From positions 62,001 through 126,000 of the forward strand of contig CAIVQG010000035.1 in NCBI GenBank assembly GCA_903907985.1: a stretch of DNA of 64,000 nucleotides, given 5' to 3'. Below are positions 45,216-54,145 of this stretch, piece by piece. The stretch's first letter is position 1. Every line of letters begins with the position of its first letter. Source of the DNA: an uncultured delta proteobacterium. Lineage in GTDB: Bacteria; Desulfobacterota; Syntrophia; Syntrophales; Smithellaceae. The position numbers were made by a program, and so were the translations under genes. The notes beneath the pieces were generated by a model. The model saw only the letters and a list, made by a program, of their open reading frames with translations, was not told the origin of the DNA and did not search any database.

Positions 45216-45992
45216 CTACCGGGACCGGTAATATCCCAGAATAAAATTCTTGTTTTCGTAATAGAGAAATGAATAGTGATTGATCCAATCTCCTAAGGCA
45301 ACAAATGTTTTTCTTTTTCCGGCAACGGTATAATGGCGCAAAACCGGTATGTGACAGTGGCCAACGATAACGGCATCATAATCTTCCTGAAATTTATCCA
45401 CAGCAAAAGACAGCATTTTTTCGACCAGCACATCGCCATCTTCGATTGTCATTTGCTTACTGGCCACGGAGCTTGCGTTTGCCAATGCCCAACGAATACG
45501 GGCCGGGACAAAGCGCTGGAAATGATAAAAGACTCGACTGCGCAGAAATTTTCTAAACAAGAGATATTTAAAATTATTTTTATCAGTTGTATCGCCATGA
45601 GCGATTAAAGCTCTTAAACTATCTATTTTAACATCGGCCCATTCCTCAAAGACTTCCATCCCTAAAACATTGTGAAAATATTCCTTCATGAAAAAATCGT
45701 GGTTACCTTCGCTCAGATGGATATGAATACCTGATTTTTGCAATTCAATTAATTTATTGATGATCAAAATAAATTCCGGGTATATTTTATCTTTGTTACA
45801 AAACCAGAAATCAAACAAATCACCGACAATGAAAAGATCCGTAACAGCGGTTGCTTTCCCCTCCGCTTCTGCGGAATCAATAAGCGACTTGACCTTCCCG
45901 TCTCTTATGTCATTGAAGAAATTCAGTAACTGACCATATCGCTCGTCAGTGGCGCTCTTTAAATGAGTATCAGAAATGAAGATTGCTTTCAT
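45216..45992 (-). CDS. lpxH: UDP-2,3-diacylglucosamine pyrophosphatase-like metallophosphoesterase (LpxH)
   Basis: 258 residues. The metal-binding motifs of calcineurin-like phosphoesterases are in order: ISDTHLK, VGDLFDFWF, EGNHDFF, IAHGDTTD and VGHCHIP. The DFWF and YLLFRKFLRS context is typical of LpxH, which cleaves UDP-2,3-diacylglucosamine to lipid X in lipid A synthesis. Neighbouring kdsD (47038) is also an LPS gene, though on the other strand. Confidence 0.85.
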   Translation of the reverse strand: MKAIFISDTHLKSATDERYGQLLNFFNDIRDGKVKSLIDSAEAEGKATAVTDLFIVGDLFDFWFCNKDKIYPEFILIINKLIELQKSGIHIHLSEGNHDFFMKEYFHNVLGMEVFEEWADVKIDSLRALIAHGDTTDKNNFKYLLFRKFLRSRVFYHFQRFVPARIRWALANASSVASKQMTIEDGDVLVEKMLSFAVDKFQEDYDAVIVGHCHIPVLRHYTVAGKRKTFVALGDWINHYSFLYYENKNFILGYYRSR

Positions 45993-46068
45993 AATTTCGA
46001 CTCGAAAGATTATTTTAATTATTCTTTATCAGATAAATACAATTAAGGTCAACACCCACATAGACTAA

Positions 46069-46096
46069 TTGACAAGAATAGTATCTTTCCTGTAAT
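46069..46096 (+). promoter_or_regulatory. Candidate sigma-70 promoter of the crotonase gene
   Basis: TTGACA (46069-46074), 16-base spacer, TGTAAT (46091-46096). The ATG at 46150 is preceded by the very strong site GGAGGAGG. Confidence 0.55.
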
Positions 46097-46149
46097 AAAC
46101 CTGCATAACTAATATCTATTGAAAATTTCTTCTCTGGAGGAGGCTAACG

Positions 46150-46953
46150 ATGAATGGCAATTACCCTTTTTTTCAGCTCGAAAAATTCCCGGAAAATAAA
46201 ACAGCAATACTCTATTTCAACCGCCCGGAAAAACTAAATGCTATGAGCTGGCCTTTCTGGCGTGATTTACCTGCTGTTATTAAAGAAATCGAAGAAGATA
46301 AAGATATTGTGGCTGTAGTTATTGCCGGCAAAGGAAAGTCTTTCAGTGTCGGTCTTGATGTAATAGAACTAGTTGTTCATCATTCCGAAACCATTGCCGC
46401 CGCTACCGCAGAGGCCAGGGAAAAGCTTCTGGAGATGATTTTAGCAATGCAGCAGGGATTACGCGCCATCGCCAATGGAGAAAAAGTTTACATTGCCGCT
46501 ATTCACAGACATTGCATCGGCGCAGGGTTGGATATTGCAGTTGCCTGCGACTTGCGGCTGTCCACAACTGACGCTATCTTCTCCTTGCGGGAAACAAAAA
46601 TCGCTATTGTCGCCGATATGGGTTCTCTAAACCGGCTCCCTTTAATAATCGGACATGGCAACACACGTCTTTTGGCGTATACAGGCCGGGATATTGGCGC
46701 CTCGCAGGCCCTGAATATGGGTTTGCTCAATGAAATATATGAAAATCAAGATACCTTAATGACCGCGGCGATAAATCTCGCCAATGAAATTGCGGCAAAT
46801 CCGGCAGCAACGGTTCGAGGAACAAAAAAGATTCTTAATTTTATGGAAAGCCACGGCCCGGAGGAAGGCTTGAATTATGTTGCCACCTGGAATGCCGCTT
46901 TTCTGGATATCAAGGGAATTGAAAAAGCAATGGCGGCAGCCATGAAGAAATAA
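46150..46953 (+). CDS. Enoyl-CoA hydratase/isomerase (crotonase) family protein
   Basis: 267 residues. The oxyanion-hole segments are GKSFSVGLDVIEL (about 58-75) and HCIGAGLDIAVACDLRL (about 118-135). The position of the usual catalytic Glu region reads IVADMGSLNRLP, close to the DxGTLQRLP of delta3,5-delta2,4-dienoyl-CoA isomerases, so an isomerase is more likely than a plain hydratase. It may serve fatty- or cyclic-acid oxidation along with the CoA ligase and dehydratase cluster at 48666-53715, but that is not shown. Confidence 0.85.
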   Translation: MNGNYPFFQLEKFPENKTAILYFNRPEKLNAMSWPFWRDLPAVIKEIEEDKDIVAVVIAGKGKSFSVGLDVIELVVHHSETIAAATAEAREKLLEMILAMQQGLRAIANGEKVYIAAIHRHCIGAGLDIAVACDLRLSTTDAIFSLRETKIAIVADMGSLNRLPLIIGHGNTRLLAYTGRDIGASQALNMGLLNEIYENQDTLMTAAINLANEIAANPAATVRGTKKILNFMESHGPEEGLNYVATWNAAFLDIKGIEKAMAAAMKK

Positions 46954-47037
46954 TAATTGATTGTTGTCATATCCGGCTTTTTTTGCTAGCTTGCAGCCGG
47001 ATTTTCGCATACCCAAATAAGATTTAAAGGGGAAATA

Positions 47038-48033
47038 ATGACAAGAAAACTCGAATCAATTAAACGAGCCAAAGAAGTATTACAAATTGAAGCTCAAAGT
47101 ATTCTTCGCTTAATTGACAGGATTGATAAAAACTTTTCTCGTGCTGTGGATTTAATTTATAAATCCAAAGGACGTGTAATTATTACCGGAATCGGCAAGT
47201 CCGGTTTAATTGGCCACAAGATTGTCGCCACCCTGACCAGCACAGGAACACAGGCAATCTTTCTTCATCCGGTGGAAGGCATTCACGGTGACTTGGGTAT
47301 CGTCACGAAGGAAGATATTCTCCTGGCCATCTCCAACAGCGGCGAAACCCGTGAACTTATGCCTGTTATCAGTTCCGTCCGCCACATCGGCGCTCCTGTT
47401 ATTGCCTTTACCGGCAAGATGTCGTCAAGTCTGGCCAAAATAAGCGATATCACTATTGATGTCTCCGTCGAAAAAGAAGCCTGCCCCTTTGGCCTCGCCC
47501 CGACATCCAGTTCTACGGCAGCTCTGGCTATGGGTGATGCCCTGGCCATTGCCCTGATCGACAAAAGGAAATTCCGGGAAAAAGATTTTTATAAATTTCA
47601 TCCCGGAGGAAGCCTGGGCACAAGATTGAAAGCGACAGTCCACGATGTCATGATTGTAGGCCGTCAGATTCCGCAAGTGCTGGCGGGGACAGATGCCCGC
47701 AAAGCAATTCAAGAGATAGATCACAAAAATGTAGGTTTTGTATTAGTCACCGATAAAAAAAACAAACTGCTCGGAATTTTAACTGATGGCGATGTTCGTC
47801 GTCTGATCAGCAAAGGAATACCTTTTGAAGGCAAAACAATTGACGATTTAATGACACGCAAGCCCAAAACAATTGATGAAACCGCTTCCCTGGCTGAAAC
47901 TATTGAACATATGCAAAAAGATGAGATCACCGCCTTAGCTGTCATCAACAAGAAAAAAGAACTCAAGGGTTATCTGCACATGCATGACATTTTGGGCAGA
48001 GGTGGATCAATAAACATATCTTTGACTTATTAA
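47038..48033 (+). CDS. kdsD: Arabinose-5-phosphate isomerase KdsD (KpsF/GutQ family)
   Basis: 331 residues. An N-terminal SIS sugar-isomerase domain (about 35-170) has VIITGIGKSGLIGHKI, FLHPVEGIHGDLG and SNSGETRELMP. Two CBS domains follow (about 205-325). It converts ribulose 5-phosphate to arabinose 5-phosphate, the first step to KDO for lipopolysaccharide. AGGGG lies before the ATG. The next gene follows by 24 bases. Confidence 0.95.
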   Translation: MTRKLESIKRAKEVLQIEAQSILRLIDRIDKNFSRAVDLIYKSKGRVIITGIGKSGLIGHKIVATLTSTGTQAIFLHPVEGIHGDLGIVTKEDILLAISNSGETRELMPVISSVRHIGAPVIAFTGKMSSSLAKISDITIDVSVEKEACPFGLAPTSSSTAALAMGDALAIALIDKRKFREKDFYKFHPGGSLGTRLKATVHDVMIVGRQIPQVLAGTDARKAIQEIDHKNVGFVLVTDKKNKLLGILTDGDVRRLISKGIPFEGKTIDDLMTRKPKTIDETASLAETIEHMQKDEITALAVINKKKELKGYLHMHDILGRGGSINISLTY

Positions 48034-48057
48034 AAATGGAAAGTTGACATATAATAT

Positions 48058-48582
48058 ATGGCGCTCTATGAATTTGACGGCAAAAGACCATCGGTTCCGA
48101 CTGATTCTTTTGTTCACCCTGCTGCAGTGTTAATTGGCGATGTGCGGCTCGGCCATGAATGTCTGATTGCCCCCGGTGTCTCTATACGGGCGGAATTCGG
48201 CCCGGCGGAAATTGGCAATCGTTCCAATATCCAGGACAATTCCACGATTCATGTCAATCCGGACATGCGCGTAATCATCGAAGATAATGTTGTCATTGCC
48301 CATGGTGTAATTCTGCATGATGTCCACATCAAAGCAAGATGTGTAATCGGCATGGGTGCGATTCTGATGTTTAATGTTGTCTGTGCAGAAGATGTTATTG
48401 TGGCGGCAGGATCACTAGTACCTAAAGGCCTGCAAATTCCGGCCGGCAAGATTGTGTCCGGCAATCCGGCGGAAATCATTCGTGATGTATCCGAAAAACA
48501 AAAGTTGATGGCCCGGGAAGGGGTAGATGCCTACTGTGATCTTTGCCGCAAGTATCTAGCCACAATGAAATTGGTCGGTTAA
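48058..48582 (+). CDS. Gamma-carbonic anhydrase-like hexapeptide-repeat protein
   Basis: 174 residues of left-handed beta-helix. Hexapeptide repeats run from about 20 to 130 (LIGDVRLGHECLIAPGVSIR, IGNRSNIQDNSTIHV). The metal-ligand histidines of the gamma-CA/PaaY group appear in VIAHGVILHDVHI. The family includes gamma-carbonic anhydrases and CaiE/PaaY-type acyl-CoA thioesterases, and I cannot choose between them. It is likely co-transcribed with kdsD and ends convergent to the activase gene. Confidence 0.85.
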   Translation: MALYEFDGKRPSVPTDSFVHPAAVLIGDVRLGHECLIAPGVSIRAEFGPAEIGNRSNIQDNSTIHVNPDMRVIIEDNVVIAHGVILHDVHIKARCVIGMGAILMFNVVCAEDVIVAAGSLVPKGLQIPAGKIVSGNPAEIIRDVSEKQKLMAREGVDAYCDLCRKYLATMKLVG

Positions 48583-48595
48583 TAATAATTCGCCT

Positions 48596-48626
48596 GGCAG
48601 TCACCAAGTTGCAGGAGGTAACTGCC
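48596..48626. terminator. Weak convergent hairpin
   Basis: GGCAGT (48596-48601) pairs with ACTGCC (48621-48626), extended by ACC/GGT after one mismatch. It lies between two convergent genes but lacks a T run. Confidence 0.3.
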
Positions 48627-48665
48627 GCCTCTGTCATCCCGTATTTATCTTTGTCGTCATTAATT

Positions 48666-49433
48666 CTATAACTTATTTGCCAGAACGGCAGCCCCGATAG
48701 CGCCGGTAAGCTGGGCGTATTTGGATACGTCGGGTTTAAATCCCAGAGCTTTTTCCAGGGCTCCAAGCAAGCCGACGTTTTTGGCCACACCACCCGTGAC
48801 CATTAGCGGCGTCGTCAAACCTGTGCGCGCGGCCAACGCAACAATGCGCGATCCGATAGATTCATGAATTCCCGCAATAATATTTTCTCTGGCAACTCCC
48901 TTGGAAATAAGCGAAATGACTTCGGACTCAGCAAAGACGGTACACAAACTGCTGATCTGGGCGGGATTCTGAGCGTCAAGTGATAAGGCGCCAAAATCAT
49001 CCAGATTTATTTCCAGCGCCCGCGCCATTACTTCCAGAAAGCGCCCTGTTCCCGCTGCACATTTGTCGTTCATGACAAAGTTTTTCACCTTGCCCTTTTC
49101 ATCCAGAAGAATCGCTTTGCTGTCCTGGCCGCCGATATCGATAATAAAGCGGATCTTCTCATTGAGAAAATACGCTCCGGCAGCATGGCAGGTGATTTCG
49201 GTGATGGCCTTATCGGCAAAATCAACACTGCTGCGGCCATAGCCGGTAGAGACAACTTTGATGCCGGAAGTATCATTCATGCCGGCGGCTAAGAGAAGCT
49301 CGGAAAACACTTTCTTGCCGGCGGTGGCGGAATTATAGCCGGTAAAAATCAGGTTGGTGCTGATCAGGCGACCATCCTGCAATAAAGCGGCTTTAGCTGT
49401 AATCGAACCAATATCAATACCTACCGTGTACAT
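48666..49433 (-). CDS. Acyl-CoA dehydratase activase (HgdC/BadF family ATPase)
   Basis: 255 residues of the ASKHA fold. The phosphate-binding loop is GIDIGSITAKAALL. The two [4Fe-4S]-ligand cysteines of the homodimer are in KCAAGTGRFLEV (about residue 126) and SSLCTVFAESE (about residue 165). VVSTGYGRSSVDFA and DIGGQDSKAI are also family motifs. It transfers one low-potential electron, driven by ATP, to the dehydratase encoded just upstream. The start overlaps that gene by 13 bases. A single activase argues for a dehydratase rather than a class I benzoyl-CoA reductase, which has two ATPase subunits. Confidence 0.93.
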   Translation of the reverse strand: MYTVGIDIGSITAKAALLQDGRLISTNLIFTGYNSATAGKKVFSELLLAAGMNDTSGIKVVSTGYGRSSVDFADKAITEITCHAAGAYFLNEKIRFIIDIGGQDSKAILLDEKGKVKNFVMNDKCAAGTGRFLEVMARALEINLDDFGALSLDAQNPAQISSLCTVFAESEVISLISKGVARENIIAGIHESIGSRIVALAARTGLTTPLMVTGGVAKNVGLLGALEKALGFKPDVSKYAQLTGAIGAAVLANKL

Positions 49434-50665
49434 GATTTCCTTTCTTTAACTACTTCCATAAAAGCGTCGATACGTGTTTCAATCTGGCTTTCGGAGAAGA
49501 ATCTTTCATCAACCATATCCGCTTCGATCATCAGGGAAGGCAGACCGCGCTTTTCGCGGACAATGCGCTGAATGTCGAGTTGCCCGAATGAATAGGGCTT
49601 GCAGCTTCGGTTGGAATGCATGACCAGCCCGTCAGCGCTGTATTTATCGATCATCGAGACAACATCACGCGCCATTTCATCGACGCCGATGTTCAAATAA
49701 ATCCTGGTGTAGGCTTCCGCCATGGATTCGATGAAATTATTTTCGTCGATATATTTTAAAGTTCCGCACCAGGCCGATGTGTAGGTATCGGCAACCAGAC
49801 AGGTATCAGCGGCGGCAAATTTATCCGAAAGCCATTTAGTGCGATACCATACCGGCAGGTTATCCCAGAGCAAACGGTACTTTTCGTTTTCGACCGCCCC
49901 GATATTATCGGCAATGCGCTCTCTCATTTCCGCCAGCAAGCCTTCGTAATAATCGACGGCCTGCTTTGTTCCCCGCAGAGTGACGATCAGCGCCAGATGG
50001 AAAAAGGCATCAAAGGCGGAAAGCGGGGCCGGTTTGTTCATAGCCGTATCCAACACCGCCTGCCATAGTCTCTGGCCTTCGACAGAAAGCCTGCCAACTT
50101 CTTTCATCCGGTCGTGGTCCATTTTCTTTTTGCAAGCATTTTCCAGAAAAACAATATATTCTTCAATTTGCCTGTGGACATATTTGCGGGCTTCCGGCAA
50201 AAATTGCGTATGACAAAAAGGCGTATCCAGAATAAACAACGGCACATTAAAATATCTGGCCTGGACTTCATACCATTTCAACACCGTGCCGCAGATATTA
50301 TTGCAACAAACCAGCATATCGGGCTTGGGCAGGCCGCCAATGGGGCCGCCGTTGACCGTAGCACAGGAAATATCACTGCGGGCGTAGGAACAAAGATCGC
50401 TGGAATAACCCATGACTTCGGCCTTCTGACAAAGATCAATACCCATCTTGCTGGCGCCAATCATCGCTCCGTGATTCTCCGGATAAATTGGAATGACATC
50501 CATCGCGATTAAAGGCTCCACCGGGCCGCCGCTCGTAATCCAGGCAACTTTTTTGCCGTTTTGCTCCGCCATCTTGGCATCGATATAATAGTTCGTCATG
50601 ATGTCTTTCATCTTTTTGACGGACTTGATTTTTCTCTTTTCTTTTGCGGGGTCTTTTTCAGCCAT
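49421..50665 (-). CDS. 2-hydroxyacyl-CoA dehydratase family subunit A (HgdA/FldB-like)
   Basis: 414 residues. Family segments include WITSGGPVEPLIAMDVIPIY (about 40-60), GYSSDLCSYARSDI with an iron-sulphur ligand Cys, LVCCNNICGTVLKWYEV and the late MHSNRSCKPYSFGQLDI with another ligand. It pairs with the subunit at 50846 to carry a [4Fe-4S] centre each. The start has AAGGAGATAATA upstream. The substrate (2-hydroxyglutaryl-, phenyllactyl-, or another 2-hydroxyacyl-CoA, or a benzoyl-CoA-reductase-like substrate) cannot be told from sequence alone. Confidence 0.9.
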   Translation of the reverse strand: MAEKDPAKEKRKIKSVKKMKDIMTNYYIDAKMAEQNGKKVAWITSGGPVEPLIAMDVIPIYPENHGAMIGASKMGIDLCQKAEVMGYSSDLCSYARSDISCATVNGGPIGGLPKPDMLVCCNNICGTVLKWYEVQARYFNVPLFILDTPFCHTQFLPEARKYVHRQIEEYIVFLENACKKKMDHDRMKEVGRLSVEGQRLWQAVLDTAMNKPAPLSAFDAFFHLALIVTLRGTKQAVDYYEGLLAEMRERIADNIGAVENEKYRLLWDNLPVWYRTKWLSDKFAAADTCLVADTYTSAWCGTLKYIDENNFIESMAEAYTRIYLNIGVDEMARDVVSMIDKYSADGLVMHSNRSCKPYSFGQLDIQRIVREKRGLPSLMIEADMVDERFFSESQIETRIDAFMEVVKERKSCTR

Positions 50666-50720
50666 TATTATCTCCTTAAAGATGACAAATTATTTAACAA
50701 CAATAAAACTATTAACTTTT

Positions 50721-50848
50721 AGGCAACCTTGTGAAACGGTTGCAGGCAAGGCGCACAAAGCCCGAGGAGTGAGTCGTACATTTAACGTACGTCGCAACGA
50801 CGAGGGCTGCAGGACAACGCAGCATCCGGCCGTTTTACGAGGTTGTCA
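50721..50848. repeat. Long imperfect palindrome between dehydratase subunit genes
   Basis: The outer arms AGGCAACCTTGTGAAACGG and CCGTTTTACGAGGTTGTC are near reverse complements. The inner part holds a second palindrome around GTACATTTAACGTACGTC, flanked by CCCGAGG and CGAGGGC. The right arm overlaps the last codons of the subunit gene at 50846. It looks like an intergenic repeat of the BIME/MITE type and could fold in the mRNA between the two subunits. Confidence 0.65.
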
Positions 50849-51970
50849 CGATAACGTTTCCAGAAAGGCCTCTATGCGTGTCTGGAGTTGTCCCTGCGCC
50901 TGCGGCTGATCCTCTACTTCCAGAAGCAGACTGGGGATGGAGACCGCAGCCAGCGACTCTTTCAAATAAGGATAATCGAAAGCGTGCGGATCGCAGAATT
51001 TCAGCAGCATAAAAATGACTCCGGCGGCTTTGCCGTCTTGTGCGATTTTGATTAGATTTTCCGCCCGGGCATTTTTATCCAGATGCTTGGCCGGACAAAC
51101 CGGCCGCTGCCAATATCGTTCGGCGATCGCGGCAATGGGATTGCCTGCGGTTTTTATTGAGCCCTCAAAATATCGGGAGCCCGTACAGAGATCATCACCG
51201 ACAACCACCCCGCCCGCATTTTCGATTACGGAATAAATATCCGGCTGGCTGCAGATGCCCCCCGAAATAATTAATCGTCTCTTCCCGGTGGATTTTATCG
51301 TGCTGCCTTTCGTCTCCAGTTCGGCAATTACATTGAGCAGAATTCTTAAATAGTCATTTCTATCCATAATCATCGCCGCCCGAACCAGCGCAGATAGATC
51401 CTTGCCACTGATGACTTCCGGATTTTTATTTTTCAATTCGTAAACTTTTTTCAAGCCGCCGCGGATTTCATTGTAAAGGGCAATAGATTTTTTAATGTCG
51501 TCATCGGTAATCGTGACTTGCAGCGCCTTTTCCAGATCATTACGGAAGCGGTTTTGCACATCGACCATATAATCCCGGGAGCTTTTAGTGTCCAGTTTCA
51601 CCGGTAAAACGACATCCAGATGGAATCCGTAAGAAATGTTAAGCCGCCAGATATCCGAGAGGCGCTGCACCGTATCGCAGGTATGGGGGAATATCATGCC
51701 ATCGAGAAAATTTAAATCCCCGGAGAGTGCGTCTTCCAGAACGCCGCGCACCAGCGAACAGCAATATGCCTGCAAATGGCCGTCAGCCAGAAAGATATTC
51801 TTGTTGGAACCGAACAGCCGCAACGGATGCGCACCGGCAGCCTGGATAATTTCTTCCGGTGCGTATGTGCACATATAGCCGATAATTTTTTTGCCGCTTT
51901 GTTCTTTGAGCTTCCTCGCGTAGCTAATCGGGTCGCCCACAATCGCAGAAAGTTCCTTTATTGCTTGCAT
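50846..51970 (-). CDS. 2-hydroxyacyl-CoA dehydratase family subunit B (HgdB/FldC-like)
   Basis: 374 residues. Family segments: GKKIIGYMCTYAPEEIIQAA (about 25-45), YCCSLVRGVLEDAL, GMIFPHTCDTVQRL with an iron-sulphur ligand Cys, SGGICSQPDIYSVIENAGG, GDDLCTGSRYFEG and LKFCDPHAFDYPY. This is the typical second subunit of the heterodimeric dehydratase. It follows the ligase by 23 bases (AAGGAG upstream of the ATG). The gap to the other subunit (180 bases) is filled by a long palindrome. Confidence 0.9.
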   Translation of the reverse strand: MQAIKELSAIVGDPISYARKLKEQSGKKIIGYMCTYAPEEIIQAAGAHPLRLFGSNKNIFLADGHLQAYCCSLVRGVLEDALSGDLNFLDGMIFPHTCDTVQRLSDIWRLNISYGFHLDVVLPVKLDTKSSRDYMVDVQNRFRNDLEKALQVTITDDDIKKSIALYNEIRGGLKKVYELKNKNPEVISGKDLSALVRAAMIMDRNDYLRILLNVIAELETKGSTIKSTGKRRLIISGGICSQPDIYSVIENAGGVVVGDDLCTGSRYFEGSIKTAGNPIAAIAERYWQRPVCPAKHLDKNARAENLIKIAQDGKAAGVIFMLLKFCDPHAFDYPYLKESLAAVSIPSLLLEVEDQPQAQGQLQTRIEAFLETLS

Positions 51971-51993
51971 TAATTATATCTCCTTAACCATAA

Positions 51994-53715
51994 TCATTTT
52001 TCTCCGGCATATTTACCGGCGGCCTTCAGCTTGGCAATTTCTTCTTTTTCCAATGCATTGAAGGCGACTTTACCGACCAGTGTTTTAGGCAGTTCGGAGC
52101 GAAACTCTATGGACCGGGGACAACTCCACTTAATCAACTGATCACGACAATAGTTAATTAATTCCTTCTCCATTTCCGGGCTCGCCTCCGCCGTATTCTT
52201 CAGGACGACAAATGCTTTCACCACCTGTACCTGGGCTTCATCGGGCACACCGACTACGCAGGCATCACGGACCTGTGGATGCTTGTAAAGAATTTCTTCC
52301 ACCTGCGCGGGATAGACATTCATGCCGGATGATTTGATCATCCGCTTTTGCCGGAGTTTGAAGTAAAAGAATCCGTCTTCGTCCATCGTACCGATATCTC
52401 CGGTGTGCAACCAGATTCTGCCGTCAGCATGCTGCTTCAAAGTATCGGCTGTTTCCTGCGGCGAATCGAGATAACCCATCATCACTGCGGGACCGGCAAC
52501 ACATATTTCGCCTTCTTCACCGATTGCTGCTTCATCGGTTGTATCGAGCCGGACAATCTTCGCCAGCATATCCGGAAAAGGCACACCGATACTGCCTTCC
52601 CGATAGCAGCCCAGCGGCATCGCCATAATGGCCGTAACAGCCTCGGTTAATCCGTATCCTTCCAGAAGCTGGACATTGCCACCCTGCTTTTTAACCATTT
52701 CTTCAAACCGCTCTTTGACCGGCCGGGGCAAAGAATCGGCGCCGGAGAAGGTGGCCCGCAGGCAACTGAGATCCGCCTTGTGCATCTTCGGATTGCTGCT
52801 CAGGGCGTCAAACAGAGTTGGCACACCAATGACAAACGAAGGTTTCTGTGAATGGATAATATCGGCAACTGTCTCCGGTGTAAACATCGGCACCAGAATA
52901 CTTTTGCCGCCTCCCATAAAGCAGGCATTGATGCAAACGCCCAGACCGAAGCCATGAAAGATCGGTAAAATGGCCAGTATGGATGTAGCATCGTCGAGCT
53001 TTCCCCATTCCGACACCTGTTTGCCCTCAGAGATAAAATTCATATTGGAAAGCATGATGCCCTTGGGAATTCCAGTCGTCCCGCCGCTGTATAAAATAAC
53101 CGCCAGGTCATCGGTATTCATTTGCGCCTTGGGCGTTAGGGCATACCTGCCTTTCATGAGAGCAGCCCACCACCTGACCATCGGGTCCTCGGGCACCTTG
53201 GGAATCAGGCGGCCTTTGGTTAAATTAAAGCCGATTCGCTTGAAGACATGCAAATAATCGGGAATCCGCGCCAGAATAATGGTTTCAAGCGGTGTAGTAT
53301 TTTGAACTTCTTTGAATTTGGAGTAGAAGGCATCGATCGTCAGGGCAAAACGGCTTTTCGCCACATTGAGATAAAATTCAATTTCTTTGGCCGTGGATAA
53401 GGGATGAATCATGCTGGAGACAGCGCCGAGTTTATTGGCAGCGTAAAAACATATTATCCCCTGCGGCGATGTGGGCATCGAGATGGTAATTCTTTCACCT
53501 TTTCTCAGTCCCAGCGCTGCCAGAGCATCGGCGCACTGGTCAATCTCGGTCATAAATTGGCGGTAGGTTGATGTATAGCCGAGAAAATCATAGGCAATCG
53601 CAGCAGGTTTTTCCTGCGCCGTTTGCTCGAGGGCTTCATACATGGTGACACGGGGATAATTAATTGTATGAGGCACGTTGCCATAATGCTTCAACCACGG
53701 CTTCAGCTCGTACAT
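51994..53715 (-). CDS. AMP-forming acyl-CoA ligase/synthetase
   Basis: 573 residues of the ANL superfamily. The AMP-binding signature is YSGGTTGIPKG (about residues 213-223), then LEGYGLTEAVTAIM (the GYGxTE motif), HTGDIGTMDEDG and the C-terminal catalytic Lys in LPKTLVGKVAF (about residue 552). It activates a carboxylic acid to its CoA ester. It is first in an operon with two dehydratase subunits and the activase, so it probably makes the substrate or a precursor for that enzyme; chain length and substrate are not evident. AAGGAGG lies before the ATG. Confidence 0.9.
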   Translation of the reverse strand: MYELKPWLKHYGNVPHTINYPRVTMYEALEQTAQEKPAAIAYDFLGYTSTYRQFMTEIDQCADALAALGLRKGERITISMPTSPQGIICFYAANKLGAVSSMIHPLSTAKEIEFYLNVAKSRFALTIDAFYSKFKEVQNTTPLETIILARIPDYLHVFKRIGFNLTKGRLIPKVPEDPMVRWWAALMKGRYALTPKAQMNTDDLAVILYSGGTTGIPKGIMLSNMNFISEGKQVSEWGKLDDATSILAILPIFHGFGLGVCINACFMGGGKSILVPMFTPETVADIIHSQKPSFVIGVPTLFDALSSNPKMHKADLSCLRATFSGADSLPRPVKERFEEMVKKQGGNVQLLEGYGLTEAVTAIMAMPLGCYREGSIGVPFPDMLAKIVRLDTTDEAAIGEEGEICVAGPAVMMGYLDSPQETADTLKQHADGRIWLHTGDIGTMDEDGFFYFKLRQKRMIKSSGMNVYPAQVEEILYKHPQVRDACVVGVPDEAQVQVVKAFVVLKNTAEASPEMEKELINYCRDQLIKWSCPRSIEFRSELPKTLVGKVAFNALEKEEIAKLKAAGKYAGEK

Positions 53716-53911
53716 GCCATGACCTCCTTATGCCAATTTTCATTAAAGCTCTATATTTGCCGGCGGATCTTGTCGGCCGCATGGCGGATCATCGTTTTTC
53801 AATGTACACTTAATATATGCCTGCTAACAGAAAAATGCGGAATTGCGCCGAAACTATAATACAACCTGTTCTTCTTTTAAAGGATTATTTATCAGAAAAC
53901 CTTTCCTGCAT

Positions 53912-53944
53912 AAAAAAAGGGCTACGGCGTAAGCCGTAACCCTT
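53912..53944 (-). terminator. Terminator downstream of tRNA-Val
   Basis: On the minus strand AAGGGTTACGGC pairs with GCCGTAGCCCT (one mismatch) around TTAC, followed by seven T. It lies 9 bases beyond the tRNA CCA. Confidence 0.8.
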
Positions 53945-53952
53945 AATTATCA

Positions 53953-54027
53953 TGGTAGGCGGTGCTGGGATTGAACCAGCGACTTCTACCGTGTGAAGGT
54001 AGCACTCTCCCGCTGAGTTAACCGCCC
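53953..54027 (-). tRNA. tRNA-Val (CAC)
   Basis: A 75-base tRNA with encoded CCA. The acceptor pairs GGGCGGT with ACCGCCT, so 1:72 is a G:U wobble. The anticodon loop is TTCACAC (anticodon CAC, valine GUG), with stem CTACC/GGTAG and T arm GCTGG-TTCAATC-CCAGC. It stands alone, with a terminator directly after it. Confidence 0.9.
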
Positions 54028-54145
54028 AAGTGCCGTTTGCTATAGCCTAAAGTTTCCTCTATTTCAAGGGAAATATATTTTCCTGTTCCCGCCAAGTTTA
54101 CTATTTTCTCCCGCAGCGAAAAACGCATCTCTAATTTAACTTAAC

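Noticed and set aside
48666-51970. Class I benzoyl-CoA reductase (BcrABCD)
   Set aside because: Only one ATPase subunit is encoded, whereas BcrAD needs two; a dehydratase with homodimeric activase fits better.
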